DNA of 33,614 bases from an uncultured Prevotellaceae bacterium (GTDB taxonomy: Bacteria > Bacteroidota > Bacteroidia > Bacteroidales > Bacteroidaceae), in assembly GCA_900318885.1 (NCBI GenBank), contig ONMN01000034.1, positions 1 to 33,614 on the forward strand. Reading direction: 5' to 3'. The translations under genes and the position numbers were made by a program. How positions within the stretch are numbered: position 1 is the first letter of the stretch; each line of letters opens with the position of its first letter. The notes beneath the pieces are model-generated. The model ran no database searches and was not told the DNA's origin. It worked only from the letters and a program-made list of their open reading frames with translations. Of the stretch, positions 22,919-30,521 are shown in pieces.

Positions 22919-24372
22919 ATTACACAATAGAAAAGATTACTACGCTCATTGGAGCACGTCGCATAGGCACAGCCGATGCATTCGTAGGGTGGCTGCTGAC
23001 TGACAGTCGCTCGCTGTGTTTTCCTGAAGAGACGCTGTTTTTTGCGTTGAAAACCCAACGCAACGACGGACATCATTATATTGCAGACCTCTATCGTCGC
23101 GGCGTGCGCAACTTCGTTGTCAGCGATTTGCCTGCCGACATACCGTCTGACGCCAATTTCCTGGTGGTTCCTTCCCCCCTTGAAGCCCTGCAGCGACTGG
23201 CTGAGCGCCATCGTGATGAGTTCGACATTCCCGTAGTGGGTATTACGGGTTCGAACGGAAAGACGATGGTTAAGGAGTGGCTCTATCAGGTGTTGTCGCC
23301 CGATCACCGCGTGACGCGTTCGCCCAAGAGTTTCAATTCGCAGATTGGTGTTCCGTTGTCCGTTTGGTTGCTGAACGAACAGACTGAGATAGGATTGTTT
23401 GAGGCAGGCATCAGTCAACCGGGCGAGATGCCGGCTCTGGCAGACATCATCCAGCCGACTATTGGCGTGCTGACATCTATCGGTGCACCGCATCAGGAAA
23501 ATTTCCGCTCGTTGGAGGAGAAATGTATGGAAAAACTGCAGCTGTTCCACGATGCGCAGGCTGTCATATACAATGCCGACGACGATCTCGTGAGCCGTTG
23601 TATCCGCCGTTCCAACTTCAAGGGTAAGCGTATCGGTTGGCGACGCGACGAGTTGTTGTCGATGTACCAGCTGCCGTTCATTGATGAGGCTTCGGTGGAG
23701 TGTTCGCTGGCGGTTGCTGCCACGGCACTTTACTTGGGTGTCACTCCCGAACAGCTCAGCGAGCGTATGGCGCGGCTCGAACCTGTTGCCATGCGACTGG
23801 AGGTGAAGGAAGGCCAGCACGGCTGTACCCTCATCAACGACTCGTATAATTCCGACATCAATTCGCTCAATATCGCCCTCGACTTCATGGCTCGTCGCGA
23901 AGAGACCCAGCGCACGTTGATTCTCAGCGACATCTACCAGAGCGGCATGAGCGACTACGACCTTTACAGCAAGGTCAATAGCCTTTGCGTCGAGCGTGGC
24001 GTACAGCATCTCATCGCCATCGGTCCGCGCATCAACGCACAGCGAAACTTGTTTACGCTGAAGGAACAGCATTTCTTCGAGCGCACGGGGAAATTCCTGC
24101 GTAGCGACGTCTTCCGTCAGTTGCACGATGCGGTGATTCTGATTAAGGGAGCCCGCGACTTCGGTTTCGACCGTATTACCGAACAACTGGAGCAAAAAGT
24201 ACACGAGACCATCCTTGAGGTCAACCTCAATGCCGTGGTCGATAACCTCAATTACTACCGCTCGTTCCTCAAGCCCGAGACCAAGCTCGTTTGCATGGTC
24301 AAGGCCGATGCTTACGGAGCCGGTGCCGTAGAGGTGCGGTATCACGCAGAACATCATGATTATGAATCCTGA
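22915..24372 (+). CDS. murF: MurF half of a MurF-Alr fusion, running into a truncated racemase start
   Basis: MurF adds D-Ala-D-Ala to the UDP-MurNAc-tripeptide; in Bacteroidetes it is commonly fused to alanine racemase. The visible 485 residues include a complete Mur ligase: P-loop GITGSNGKT (109-117), SFNSQIGVPL, FEAGISQPGEM and INDSYNSD. The racemase then begins (EVNLNAVVDNLNYYR) and reaches the PLP lysine, VKADAYGAG (Lys463). After Val474 the frame leaves the family sequence and stops 11 codons later, at 24372. About 30 expected racemase residues are missing at this junction, and the rest continues in the next frame. MurF should be functional. ATG 22915 overlaps the stop of the GSCFA gene. 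Confidence 0.9.
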   Translation: MNYTIEKITTLIGARRIGTADAFVGWLLTDSRSLCFPEETLFFALKTQRNDGHHYIADLYRRGVRNFVVSDLPADIPSDANFLVVPSPLEALQRLAERHRDEFDIPVVGITGSNGKTMVKEWLYQVLSPDHRVTRSPKSFNSQIGVPLSVWLLNEQTEIGLFEAGISQPGEMPALADIIQPTIGVLTSIGAPHQENFRSLEEKCMEKLQLFHDAQAVIYNADDDLVSRCIRRSNFKGKRIGWRRDELLSMYQLPFIDEASVECSLAVAATALYLGVTPEQLSERMARLEPVAMRLEVKEGQHGCTLINDSYNSDINSLNIALDFMARREETQRTLILSDIYQSGMSDYDLYSKVNSLCVERGVQHLIAIGPRINAQRNLFTLKEQHFFERTGKFLRSDVFRQLHDAVILIKGARDFGFDRITEQLEQKVHETILEVNLNAVVDNLNYYRSFLKPETKLVCMVKADAYGAGAVEVRYHAEHHDYES

Positions 24373-25219
24373 GATGACGGCCTTCAAGACGATGTTCGAC
24401 TACGACCTCGAACCGGAGGTGTATTCGTTCCGATTGATGGATGCCCTCATCCGTGCTGCCGAGCAACAAGGTATTAACGGATGGCCCGTCCACATCAAAC
24501 TGGATACGGGAATGCACCGTTTGGGCTTTGACCCGGAGAAGGATATCGACGAGTTGATTCGTCGCCTGAAGTCGCAGAATGCCATCATTCCGCGCTCTGT
24601 ATTCTCGCATTTCGTAGGTTCCGACAGTGACGACTTCGACCGTTTCTCTGCCGAGCAGTTCCGTAAGTTCGATGAAGGCAGCAAGAAACTCCAAGCCGCT
24701 TTCAGTCATAAGATTCTGCGCCACATGGATAATTCTGCCGCTATCGAGCATTTCCCGGAGCGACAGATGGATATGTGCCGTCTCGGCCTCGGACTCTATG
24801 GCGTCGACCCACGCGACAATCGTATCCTTCATACTGTCAGCACCCTGAAAACCACTATCCTCCAGCTTCGTCATGTGCCGAAGGACGAGACGGTGGGCTA
24901 TAGCCGTAAAGGCGTTCTGACGCGCGACTCCGTCATTGCTGCCATTCCTATTGGTTATGCTGATGGACTGAACCGTCATCTAGGACGCGGGGCTTGCTAT
25001 TGTCTGGTGAACGGACAAAAGGCTCCTTACGTAGGTAATATCTGCATGGATGTGGCCATGATTGACGTGACCGATATTGACTGTCAGGAAGGCAATATGG
25101 TGGAAATTTTTGGTGAGCATCTGCCCGTGACGGTGCTCTCCGATGTGCTTCAGACTATCCCCTACGAAGTACTCACCAGTATCAGCTCGCGAGTGAAGAA
25201 AGTTTATTTCCAAGACTGA
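24338..25219 (+). pseudogene. alr: Alanine racemase C-terminal part, out of frame after a deletion
   Basis: From GGT 24338 the sequence resumes as GITQNIMIMNPEMTAF and continues to the end of a racemase. It includes KLDTGMHRLGF, the catalytic Tyr in VGYSRKG (codon 24899-24901) and VGNICMDVAMIDVT. It is shifted +1 relative to the MurF frame. If the ancestral gene was a single frame, the lost segment is 3n+2 bases. ATG codons at 24356 and 24362 could restart translation (the MurF frame stops at 24372), but the product would lack the PLP lysine. The sequence itself is otherwise undamaged, so the lesion is recent or is an assembly error. Confidence 0.8.
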
Positions 25220-25232
25220 CCATACTCAAGAA

Positions 25233-25250
25233 AACGTAATAATTTACGTT
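25233..25250 (+). terminator. Weak AT-rich hairpin after alr
   Basis: AACGTAA pairs with TTACGTT around the loop TAAT, shortly after the racemase stop. No clear T-run follows, so terminator function is tentative; an operator for lptD is the alternative. Confidence 0.25.
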
Positions 25251-25289
25251 AAATGGTGTCAATGCGGGCCGTATTCGACAAATTATTTG

Positions 25290-25297
25290 TAAATTTG
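25290..25297 (+). promoter_or_regulatory. lptD promoter, -7 element
   Basis: TAAATTTG matches TAnnTTTG and ends 5 nt before the GTG at 25303. I see no -33 TTTG at 19-20 bp. Confidence 0.4.
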
Positions 25298-25302
25298 CAG
25301 CC

Positions 25303-28185
25303 GTGAGAAGAAAAACGCTCATATTCATGCTGCTCTTTGTCATCGTATTCTTGATGGCAGAAGTACCTGTTATGCGCTTCCCCCATTTAGGAGGGAGCCG
25401 TGATAGTGTGCTTACCGATTCCGTTCCAGCAGATACTATGAAGCAGTTTGCTGAAACCTTGAAGCATCTTGCGGATAGCCTGAATAAGGATACTGCGAAG
25501 AAGGACTCCTTGAAATCCGACACGGCAGGCATGGACTCCTTGCAAAAGGCCATTTGGATGCATAACAAAGTCATTGATGACTCGTTGCGTGCCGACTCCT
25601 TGAACCGTCAGCGCAAAAACGGTATCGATGCGCCTGTAGAGTATTCGGCAGAAGACTCATTGGTATATATGGGCGACACAAAACTCGCCTTCCTTTATGG
25701 CAAGTCTCACGTGCAATATGAGAATATGGACTTGGAGAGCGACCAGATTTACATGTCGATGGATTCCAGTTTGGTTCATGCCACCGGTTCGCGCGACACA
25801 ACGGGTAAAAAGTACGGCACTCCTGTATTTAAGATGGGTAGCGACACTTACGAAACCGACACGATGGCTTTCAACTTCAAGACGAAAAAGGGTCTCATCC
25901 AGAATGTCTATACCCAGCAGGATGAAGGTTACATGACCTCGGAGATATCGAAGCGTGATGCCGACGGCAATATGTATCTCTATCACGGACGCTACACCAC
26001 CTGCGACCAGCCACACCCCGACTTCTATTTCGCCCTGTCGCGAGCCAAAGTCCGTCCGGGCAAGGATGTCGTCTTCGGTCCCGCCTATCTCGTGGTGGCC
26101 GATGTGCCGCTGCCGCTGGCTATTCCCTATGGCTTTTTCCCCTTCACCAAGAGCTACTCTTCGGGTATCATCATGCCGACTTATGGTGACGAGTCGACGC
26201 GTGGCTTCTATCTGCGTGATGGCGGCTACTATTTTGCCATCAACGACAAGGTCGACCTTAAACTCTTGGGTGAAATCTATACCAAGGGCACGTGGGGACT
26301 CTCGGCAGCATCCAATTATAAGAAGCGCTACCGTTACAGCGGTTCGTTCTATGCCAGCTACCAGAATACGGTAACGGGCGACAAGAACATGCCTGACTAC
26401 GTACGTGAAACCAGTTTCTCTATCAAGTGGTCTCACCGTCAGGACCAAAAGGCGAATCCCGTTCGTACACTCTCGGCCAGTGTGAACTATGCCTCACAGA
26501 GTTACGAGTCAAACAATCTGAATTCGCTTTACAACCCGCAGGCTCTGTCACAATCGACCCGTACTTCGAACGTAAGACTCGGTACAGGATTCTCGAGTCT
26601 CGGCATGACGCTGGACCTTACCGTGAGCGCCAACCAGAACATGCGCGACTCTACTGTCGACCTGACATTGCCGCAGTTGAACATCAGTGTGTCGCGTTTC
26701 TATCCCTTCAAGCGCAAGAACGGGGTAGGCGAGGAGCGCTGGTATGAGAAAATCGCCCTGCAGTATACGGGTAATCTTCAAAACACCATCCATACAAAAG
26801 AGGAGAAACTCATGAAGTCGAGTCTGACGAAGGACTGGCGCAACGGTATGGATCATAACATTCGCGCCAACGCCAGCTTCAACATCCTCAAATACCTGAA
26901 CGTCAACCCCTCGTTCAATTTCAACGACAAGATGTTGACGCAGAAGTACAAGCGTTCGTGGGACGAAGAGAATCAGGTCGAGCGTGTCGACACTGTTCAG
27001 GGATTCTTCAATATGTACGACTGGGATATGAGCATGTCGCTCTCTACCAAGCTCTACGGATTCTATATCCCCAATCGCAAGATTTTCGGTAATAAGATTG
27101 ACCGCATCCGTCACGTCTTCACGCCCAACATCAGTTTCAGCTACGCCCCCGGTTTCGGTGCAGAGCGCTATGGCTATTACGACCATTACCTGAAGATTGA
27201 CAAGGACGGAAACTCTACCCTGGTAGAATATTCACCCTACTCGGGAACCCTTTATTCACCTCCCAGCAAGGATATGCGAGGCTCTATGTCCATGTCTATC
27301 TCGAACAATGTCGAGATGAAGTATCGTAATAAGGAAGACTCGCTGGTGAAGGTCAGCCTCATCGATGAGTTGGGCGCACAGATGTCGTATAACTTTGCTG
27401 CCAAGGAGCGTCCTTGGAGCGACCTCAGTACCACGCTGCGACTGAAACTTTCGAAGAGTTACACCTTCAACCTCAATGCCCAGTTTGCCACCTACGCCTA
27501 CGAGGCTGACTCCGTGGGTGCCACGCCTTATATCGGCACACGTACAGAGTATAGCAAAGGCCGTTTCGGACGTTTCCAGGGCATGTCTCAGAACATCGAC
27601 TACAACCTCACCAACGAGAAAGTCGCCAATTTCTTCAAGTGGCTGCGTGGCGAGAAACCCAAAAAGAAGAAGGATAAGAATAAGAATCAGAATGACGACG
27701 AGTACGACACAGGCTTGGATACCAATATCGACGACAAGATGGAGGCCAGCAAGCATAGTGCCGGTCGTGGCGAAAACGAGATGGCCGAAACCGACGAAGA
27801 CGGTTACATGGCGTTCTCCTTGCCTTGGTCCATCCGCTTCGGCTATGGTATCACCATGCGCGAAAATACCGCTGGCTCCTTCAACTACGATACCATGCGC
27901 TATCCTTATAAGTTCACGCAGAACCTGAACATCAGCGGCAATATCCGTCTGTCAGAAGGCTGGGATATCTCGTTCTCGTCAGGCTACGACTTTGAAAACA
28001 ATAAGATTTCTGTGACCACCGCACAACTGTCGCGCGACCTGCATTGCTTCAGCATGTCGTGTAGCGTGCAGCTGGCGCCGATAACCAGCTATAACTTCTC
28101 CTTCCGATGCAATGCCGCCACGCTTACCGACGCCTTGAAGTACGATAAGCGCAGCGGATATACAAACGCTGTTCAGTGGTATTAA
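25303..28185 (+). CDS. lptD: LptD-like LPS assembly outer-membrane protein (Bacteroidetes type)
   Basis: The 960-residue protein is predicted to insert LPS into the outer leaflet. An Arg-Arg-Lys start and hydrophobic segment (about 4-20) form a signal peptide or anchor. A repetitive Asp-Ser-Leu-rich linker (about 27-105) follows. An OstA/LptA-like beta-jellyroll (about 112-235) contains YGKSHVQYENMDLESDQIYM, and a long beta-barrel runs to the C-terminus (ending in aromatic residues, VQWY). A Lys-rich stretch (about 786-800) lies in a predicted loop. The GTG start gives a proper signal peptide but sits at the expected transcription start; ATG 25327 is the alternative. It is convergent with the antiporter gene and 31 bp from its end. 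Confidence 0.85.
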   Translation: MRRKTLIFMLLFVIVFLMAEVPVMRFPHLGGSRDSVLTDSVPADTMKQFAETLKHLADSLNKDTAKKDSLKSDTAGMDSLQKAIWMHNKVIDDSLRADSLNRQRKNGIDAPVEYSAEDSLVYMGDTKLAFLYGKSHVQYENMDLESDQIYMSMDSSLVHATGSRDTTGKKYGTPVFKMGSDTYETDTMAFNFKTKKGLIQNVYTQQDEGYMTSEISKRDADGNMYLYHGRYTTCDQPHPDFYFALSRAKVRPGKDVVFGPAYLVVADVPLPLAIPYGFFPFTKSYSSGIIMPTYGDESTRGFYLRDGGYYFAINDKVDLKLLGEIYTKGTWGLSAASNYKKRYRYSGSFYASYQNTVTGDKNMPDYVRETSFSIKWSHRQDQKANPVRTLSASVNYASQSYESNNLNSLYNPQALSQSTRTSNVRLGTGFSSLGMTLDLTVSANQNMRDSTVDLTLPQLNISVSRFYPFKRKNGVGEERWYEKIALQYTGNLQNTIHTKEEKLMKSSLTKDWRNGMDHNIRANASFNILKYLNVNPSFNFNDKMLTQKYKRSWDEENQVERVDTVQGFFNMYDWDMSMSLSTKLYGFYIPNRKIFGNKIDRIRHVFTPNISFSYAPGFGAERYGYYDHYLKIDKDGNSTLVEYSPYSGTLYSPPSKDMRGSMSMSISNNVEMKYRNKEDSLVKVSLIDELGAQMSYNFAAKERPWSDLSTTLRLKLSKSYTFNLNAQFATYAYEADSVGATPYIGTRTEYSKGRFGRFQGMSQNIDYNLTNEKVANFFKWLRGEKPKKKKDKNKNQNDDEYDTGLDTNIDDKMEASKHSAGRGENEMAETDEDGYMAFSLPWSIRFGYGITMRENTAGSFNYDTMRYPYKFTQNLNISGNIRLSEGWDISFSSGYDFENNKISVTTAQLSRDLHCFSMSCSVQLAPITSYNFSFRCNAATLTDALKYDKRSGYTNAVQWY

Positions 28186-28191
28186 ACAACA

Positions 28192-28226
28192 ACCATTAAC
28201 CGTTAACCGATAACCGTTAATCGTTA
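28192..28226 (-). repeat. Heptamer x5 array C (unit TAACGGT) at the antiporter stop codon
   Basis: Read on the minus strand, the units are TAACGAT, TAACGGT, TATCGGT, TAACGGT and TAATGGT. The stop codon is the TAA of the second unit (28219-28217); the first unit encodes the last two residues, Asn-Asp. The array fills nearly the whole gap to the convergent lptD stop. Confidence 0.9.
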
Positions 28227-30481
28227 TTGCCGAATAGCGCGTCGAGCGATTCCTGCTCGCCCACAATCCAAAGGATGTCGCCTTCCTCGAAACGACGGTT
28301 CGGGTCGATGCGCGACAGGTTTTCCTTTCCTTCCTCCAGACCAATCACCATACAGCTGTAGAGATTGCGGATGCCGCTATCTTTCAGGTTCTTGCCGATA
28401 AACGGACTGCCTTCGCCAATGATGAGCTGGCGCAGCTTCATCTCGCGGTTCTCCAAGTCGAAGTCCTCACCGATAACCTCCGTCTTGATAGCGTGGGCAA
28501 ATTTCGACACCTGTTCGTCGCTGCCGATGACCTGCAGCCTGTCGCCAGGGAAGATGACATAGTCGCCATCGGGAATGTTCAATCGGAAATTGGCTCGTAG
28601 GATGCTGCTCACGTGGACACCGTATTTACGTCCTAAGTTCAGCTGTTTCAGCGTGCTGCCCATCCATTGCGAGTTCATGGGCACGTCGAAATCGGCAATA
28701 TGGATATCGCGGTCCAGCAGTCGTCCTTCGTACAGCGGACGTTTCTTGCCGTGCACCTGTGCCTCGATGTCGCGCGAACGCAGGTTCAGCATAAAGAGTC
28801 GCTCTAGCTTGATACTGCGCTGCTTGACCGTTCGCGAGACCACCATCAGCGCTACGACCATCACTCCGATGGTAATCACGATAGCGTTAGTGAGATGGCT
28901 CAGATAGTGGCAGATGTAGAAGATATATGCCACGGCAATGATGACACGCACCAGGATAGTAAACAGCAGGGGCAGACGGTTCTTGTTGCTCTCCTCCCAT
29001 AGCTGCCGCCACTCTTCCGAACGGTTTTTCTTCATCACCATAGCGCGCAGGAATGGTGCGATGATGATGACGGTCAGCACGCCCGTAATGATGTTGCCGT
29101 ATATTGCCAGATGCTCGCCCGGCAGCACTTCGTGGATGAAGGGCAGGAAGAAGGTGAACATCACGGCAATGGTGGCTGATGTCAGGATGGCGTAAACCAG
29201 CGTGTTGACAGCCATCTGCGCAATCAGTTGCTTCCACAGGCTCTTCTCCGTCGATTCAGGACGACTCATGCTCTGCTTGTTCAGCAGCTGGATGATTCTC
29301 GACGGCAGGTGATGCTCCAGACTGCTGTATGCCGGTGTGGCCAGACGAATCATGTAAGGCGTCAGGAAGGTCGTGATGACCGATACGGCCACGACGACGG
29401 GATAGAGGAATTCGCTGATGACGCCCAGCGACAATCCCAGCGAGGCAATGATAAACGAGAATTCACCGATCTGCGCCATCGAGAAACCGCAGCGCATGGC
29501 CGACTTCAGACTCTCGCCGCCCAACATAAACGAAAGCGATCCCAGCGTGCTTTGTCCAATGATGATGGTCAGCACCAGTGCTACGATGGGAAATGCATAG
29601 TCGATGAGTATCTGGGGGTCTACCAACATACCTACCGACACGAAGAAGATGGCGCCGAAGAGGTTCTTGACGGGTTCCACCAGCTTCTCAATATGCTCGG
29701 CCTCAATCGTCTCTGCCAGGATGCTTCCCATGATGAATGCTCCGAAAGCCGACGAGAAACCTACCTTCGTCGAGAAGACAGCCATCGCACAGCATAGTCC
29801 TAACGCCACGATGAGCAACACTTCGTCATTCACCAGTCTGCGAATCTTACGCAAGAAGGCCGGAACGGCAAAGATTCCTACCACCAGCCACAACACCAGG
29901 AAGAAGCCTATCTTGACGATGGACCCCAGCATTTGCCCGCCGTCGGGATTGTCGCCGGCGGCAATGGCACTCAGCATCACCATCATGACGATGGCCAGAA
30001 TGTCTTCCAGAATGAGCACTGACATCACCAGTCCGGCAAACTGCTGCTGGCGCAGCCCCAAGTCGTCGAAGGCTTTGTAGATAATCGTCGTCGAACTCAT
30101 GGCGAGCATTCCTCCGAGGAAGATGCAGTCCATTTTCGGCCAACTGAACAGATGTCCTACCGCCACTCCCAGCAATGCCATGGAGAAAATGATGGTGATG
30201 GTCGAGATGATAGGCGACGCACCCATCTTCAGGATTTTCTTGAACGAGAAGTCCAATCCCAGCGAAAACAGCAGGAACATCACGCCGATGTCCGCCCACA
30301 GGTGCACGTTCTTTGTATCTACTACCGATGCGGTGTAGGGCATGTGCGGACTCACGAGGAATCCTGCCACGATATATCCCAACACCAGGGGTTGCTTCAG
30401 CCTCTTGAAAATCAGGGTCACGATACCTGCCGACATCAGGATGTACGCCAGGTCGTTGATTAGTTCTGGAATCTCAGCCAT
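28217..30481 (-). CDS. CPA2-family cation:proton antiporter with two RCK_C domains
   Basis: The 754-residue inner-membrane protein has an N-terminal Na+/H+ exchanger domain (about 10-390, 12-13 helices) with MLAMSSTTIIYKAFDDLGL and the ion-site helix LILEDILAIVMM. A second hydrophobic region of about five helices (about 415-575) follows. It ends in two TrkA-C (RCK_C) regulatory domains (about 590-670 and 680-750, with FPGDRLQVIGSDEQV and FEEGDILWIVGEQE) and no nucleotide-binding RCK_N. KefB/C-like potassium or sodium efflux is likely, but the ion cannot be told. It follows bglX on the same strand, separated by array D, and carries array C on its own stop. Confidence 0.88.
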   Translation of the reverse strand: MAEIPELINDLAYILMSAGIVTLIFKRLKQPLVLGYIVAGFLVSPHMPYTASVVDTKNVHLWADIGVMFLLFSLGLDFSFKKILKMGASPIISTITIIFSMALLGVAVGHLFSWPKMDCIFLGGMLAMSSTTIIYKAFDDLGLRQQQFAGLVMSVLILEDILAIVMMVMLSAIAAGDNPDGGQMLGSIVKIGFFLVLWLVVGIFAVPAFLRKIRRLVNDEVLLIVALGLCCAMAVFSTKVGFSSAFGAFIMGSILAETIEAEHIEKLVEPVKNLFGAIFFVSVGMLVDPQILIDYAFPIVALVLTIIIGQSTLGSLSFMLGGESLKSAMRCGFSMAQIGEFSFIIASLGLSLGVISEFLYPVVVAVSVITTFLTPYMIRLATPAYSSLEHHLPSRIIQLLNKQSMSRPESTEKSLWKQLIAQMAVNTLVYAILTSATIAVMFTFFLPFIHEVLPGEHLAIYGNIITGVLTVIIIAPFLRAMVMKKNRSEEWRQLWEESNKNRLPLLFTILVRVIIAVAYIFYICHYLSHLTNAIVITIGVMVVALMVVSRTVKQRSIKLERLFMLNLRSRDIEAQVHGKKRPLYEGRLLDRDIHIADFDVPMNSQWMGSTLKQLNLGRKYGVHVSSILRANFRLNIPDGDYVIFPGDRLQVIGSDEQVSKFAHAIKTEVIGEDFDLENREMKLRQLIIGEGSPFIGKNLKDSGIRNLYSCMVIGLEEGKENLSRIDPNRRFEEGDILWIVGEQESLDALFGNND

Positions 30482-30486
30482 TTTTA

Positions 30487-30521
30487 TATCTTACCTCTTA
30501 CTTCTTACCTCTCACCTCTTA
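30487..30521 (-). repeat. Heptamer x5 array D (unit TAAGAGG) between bglX and the antiporter gene
   Basis: Read on the minus strand, the units are TAAGAGG, TGAGAGG, TAAGAAG, TAAGAGG and TAAGATA. Unit 1 begins with the bglX stop TAA; the antiporter ATG follows after 5 nt. Every unit starts with TAA or TGA, so the three frames are all stopped within 21 bp. The unit is purine-rich and resembles a Shine-Dalgarno sequence. Confidence 0.9.

Noticed and set aside
24336-24362. Programmed ribosomal frameshift joining MurF and Alr
   Set aside because: No slippery heptamer or stem-loop is evident, and about 30 conserved residues are missing at the junction, which a frameshift alone cannot restore.
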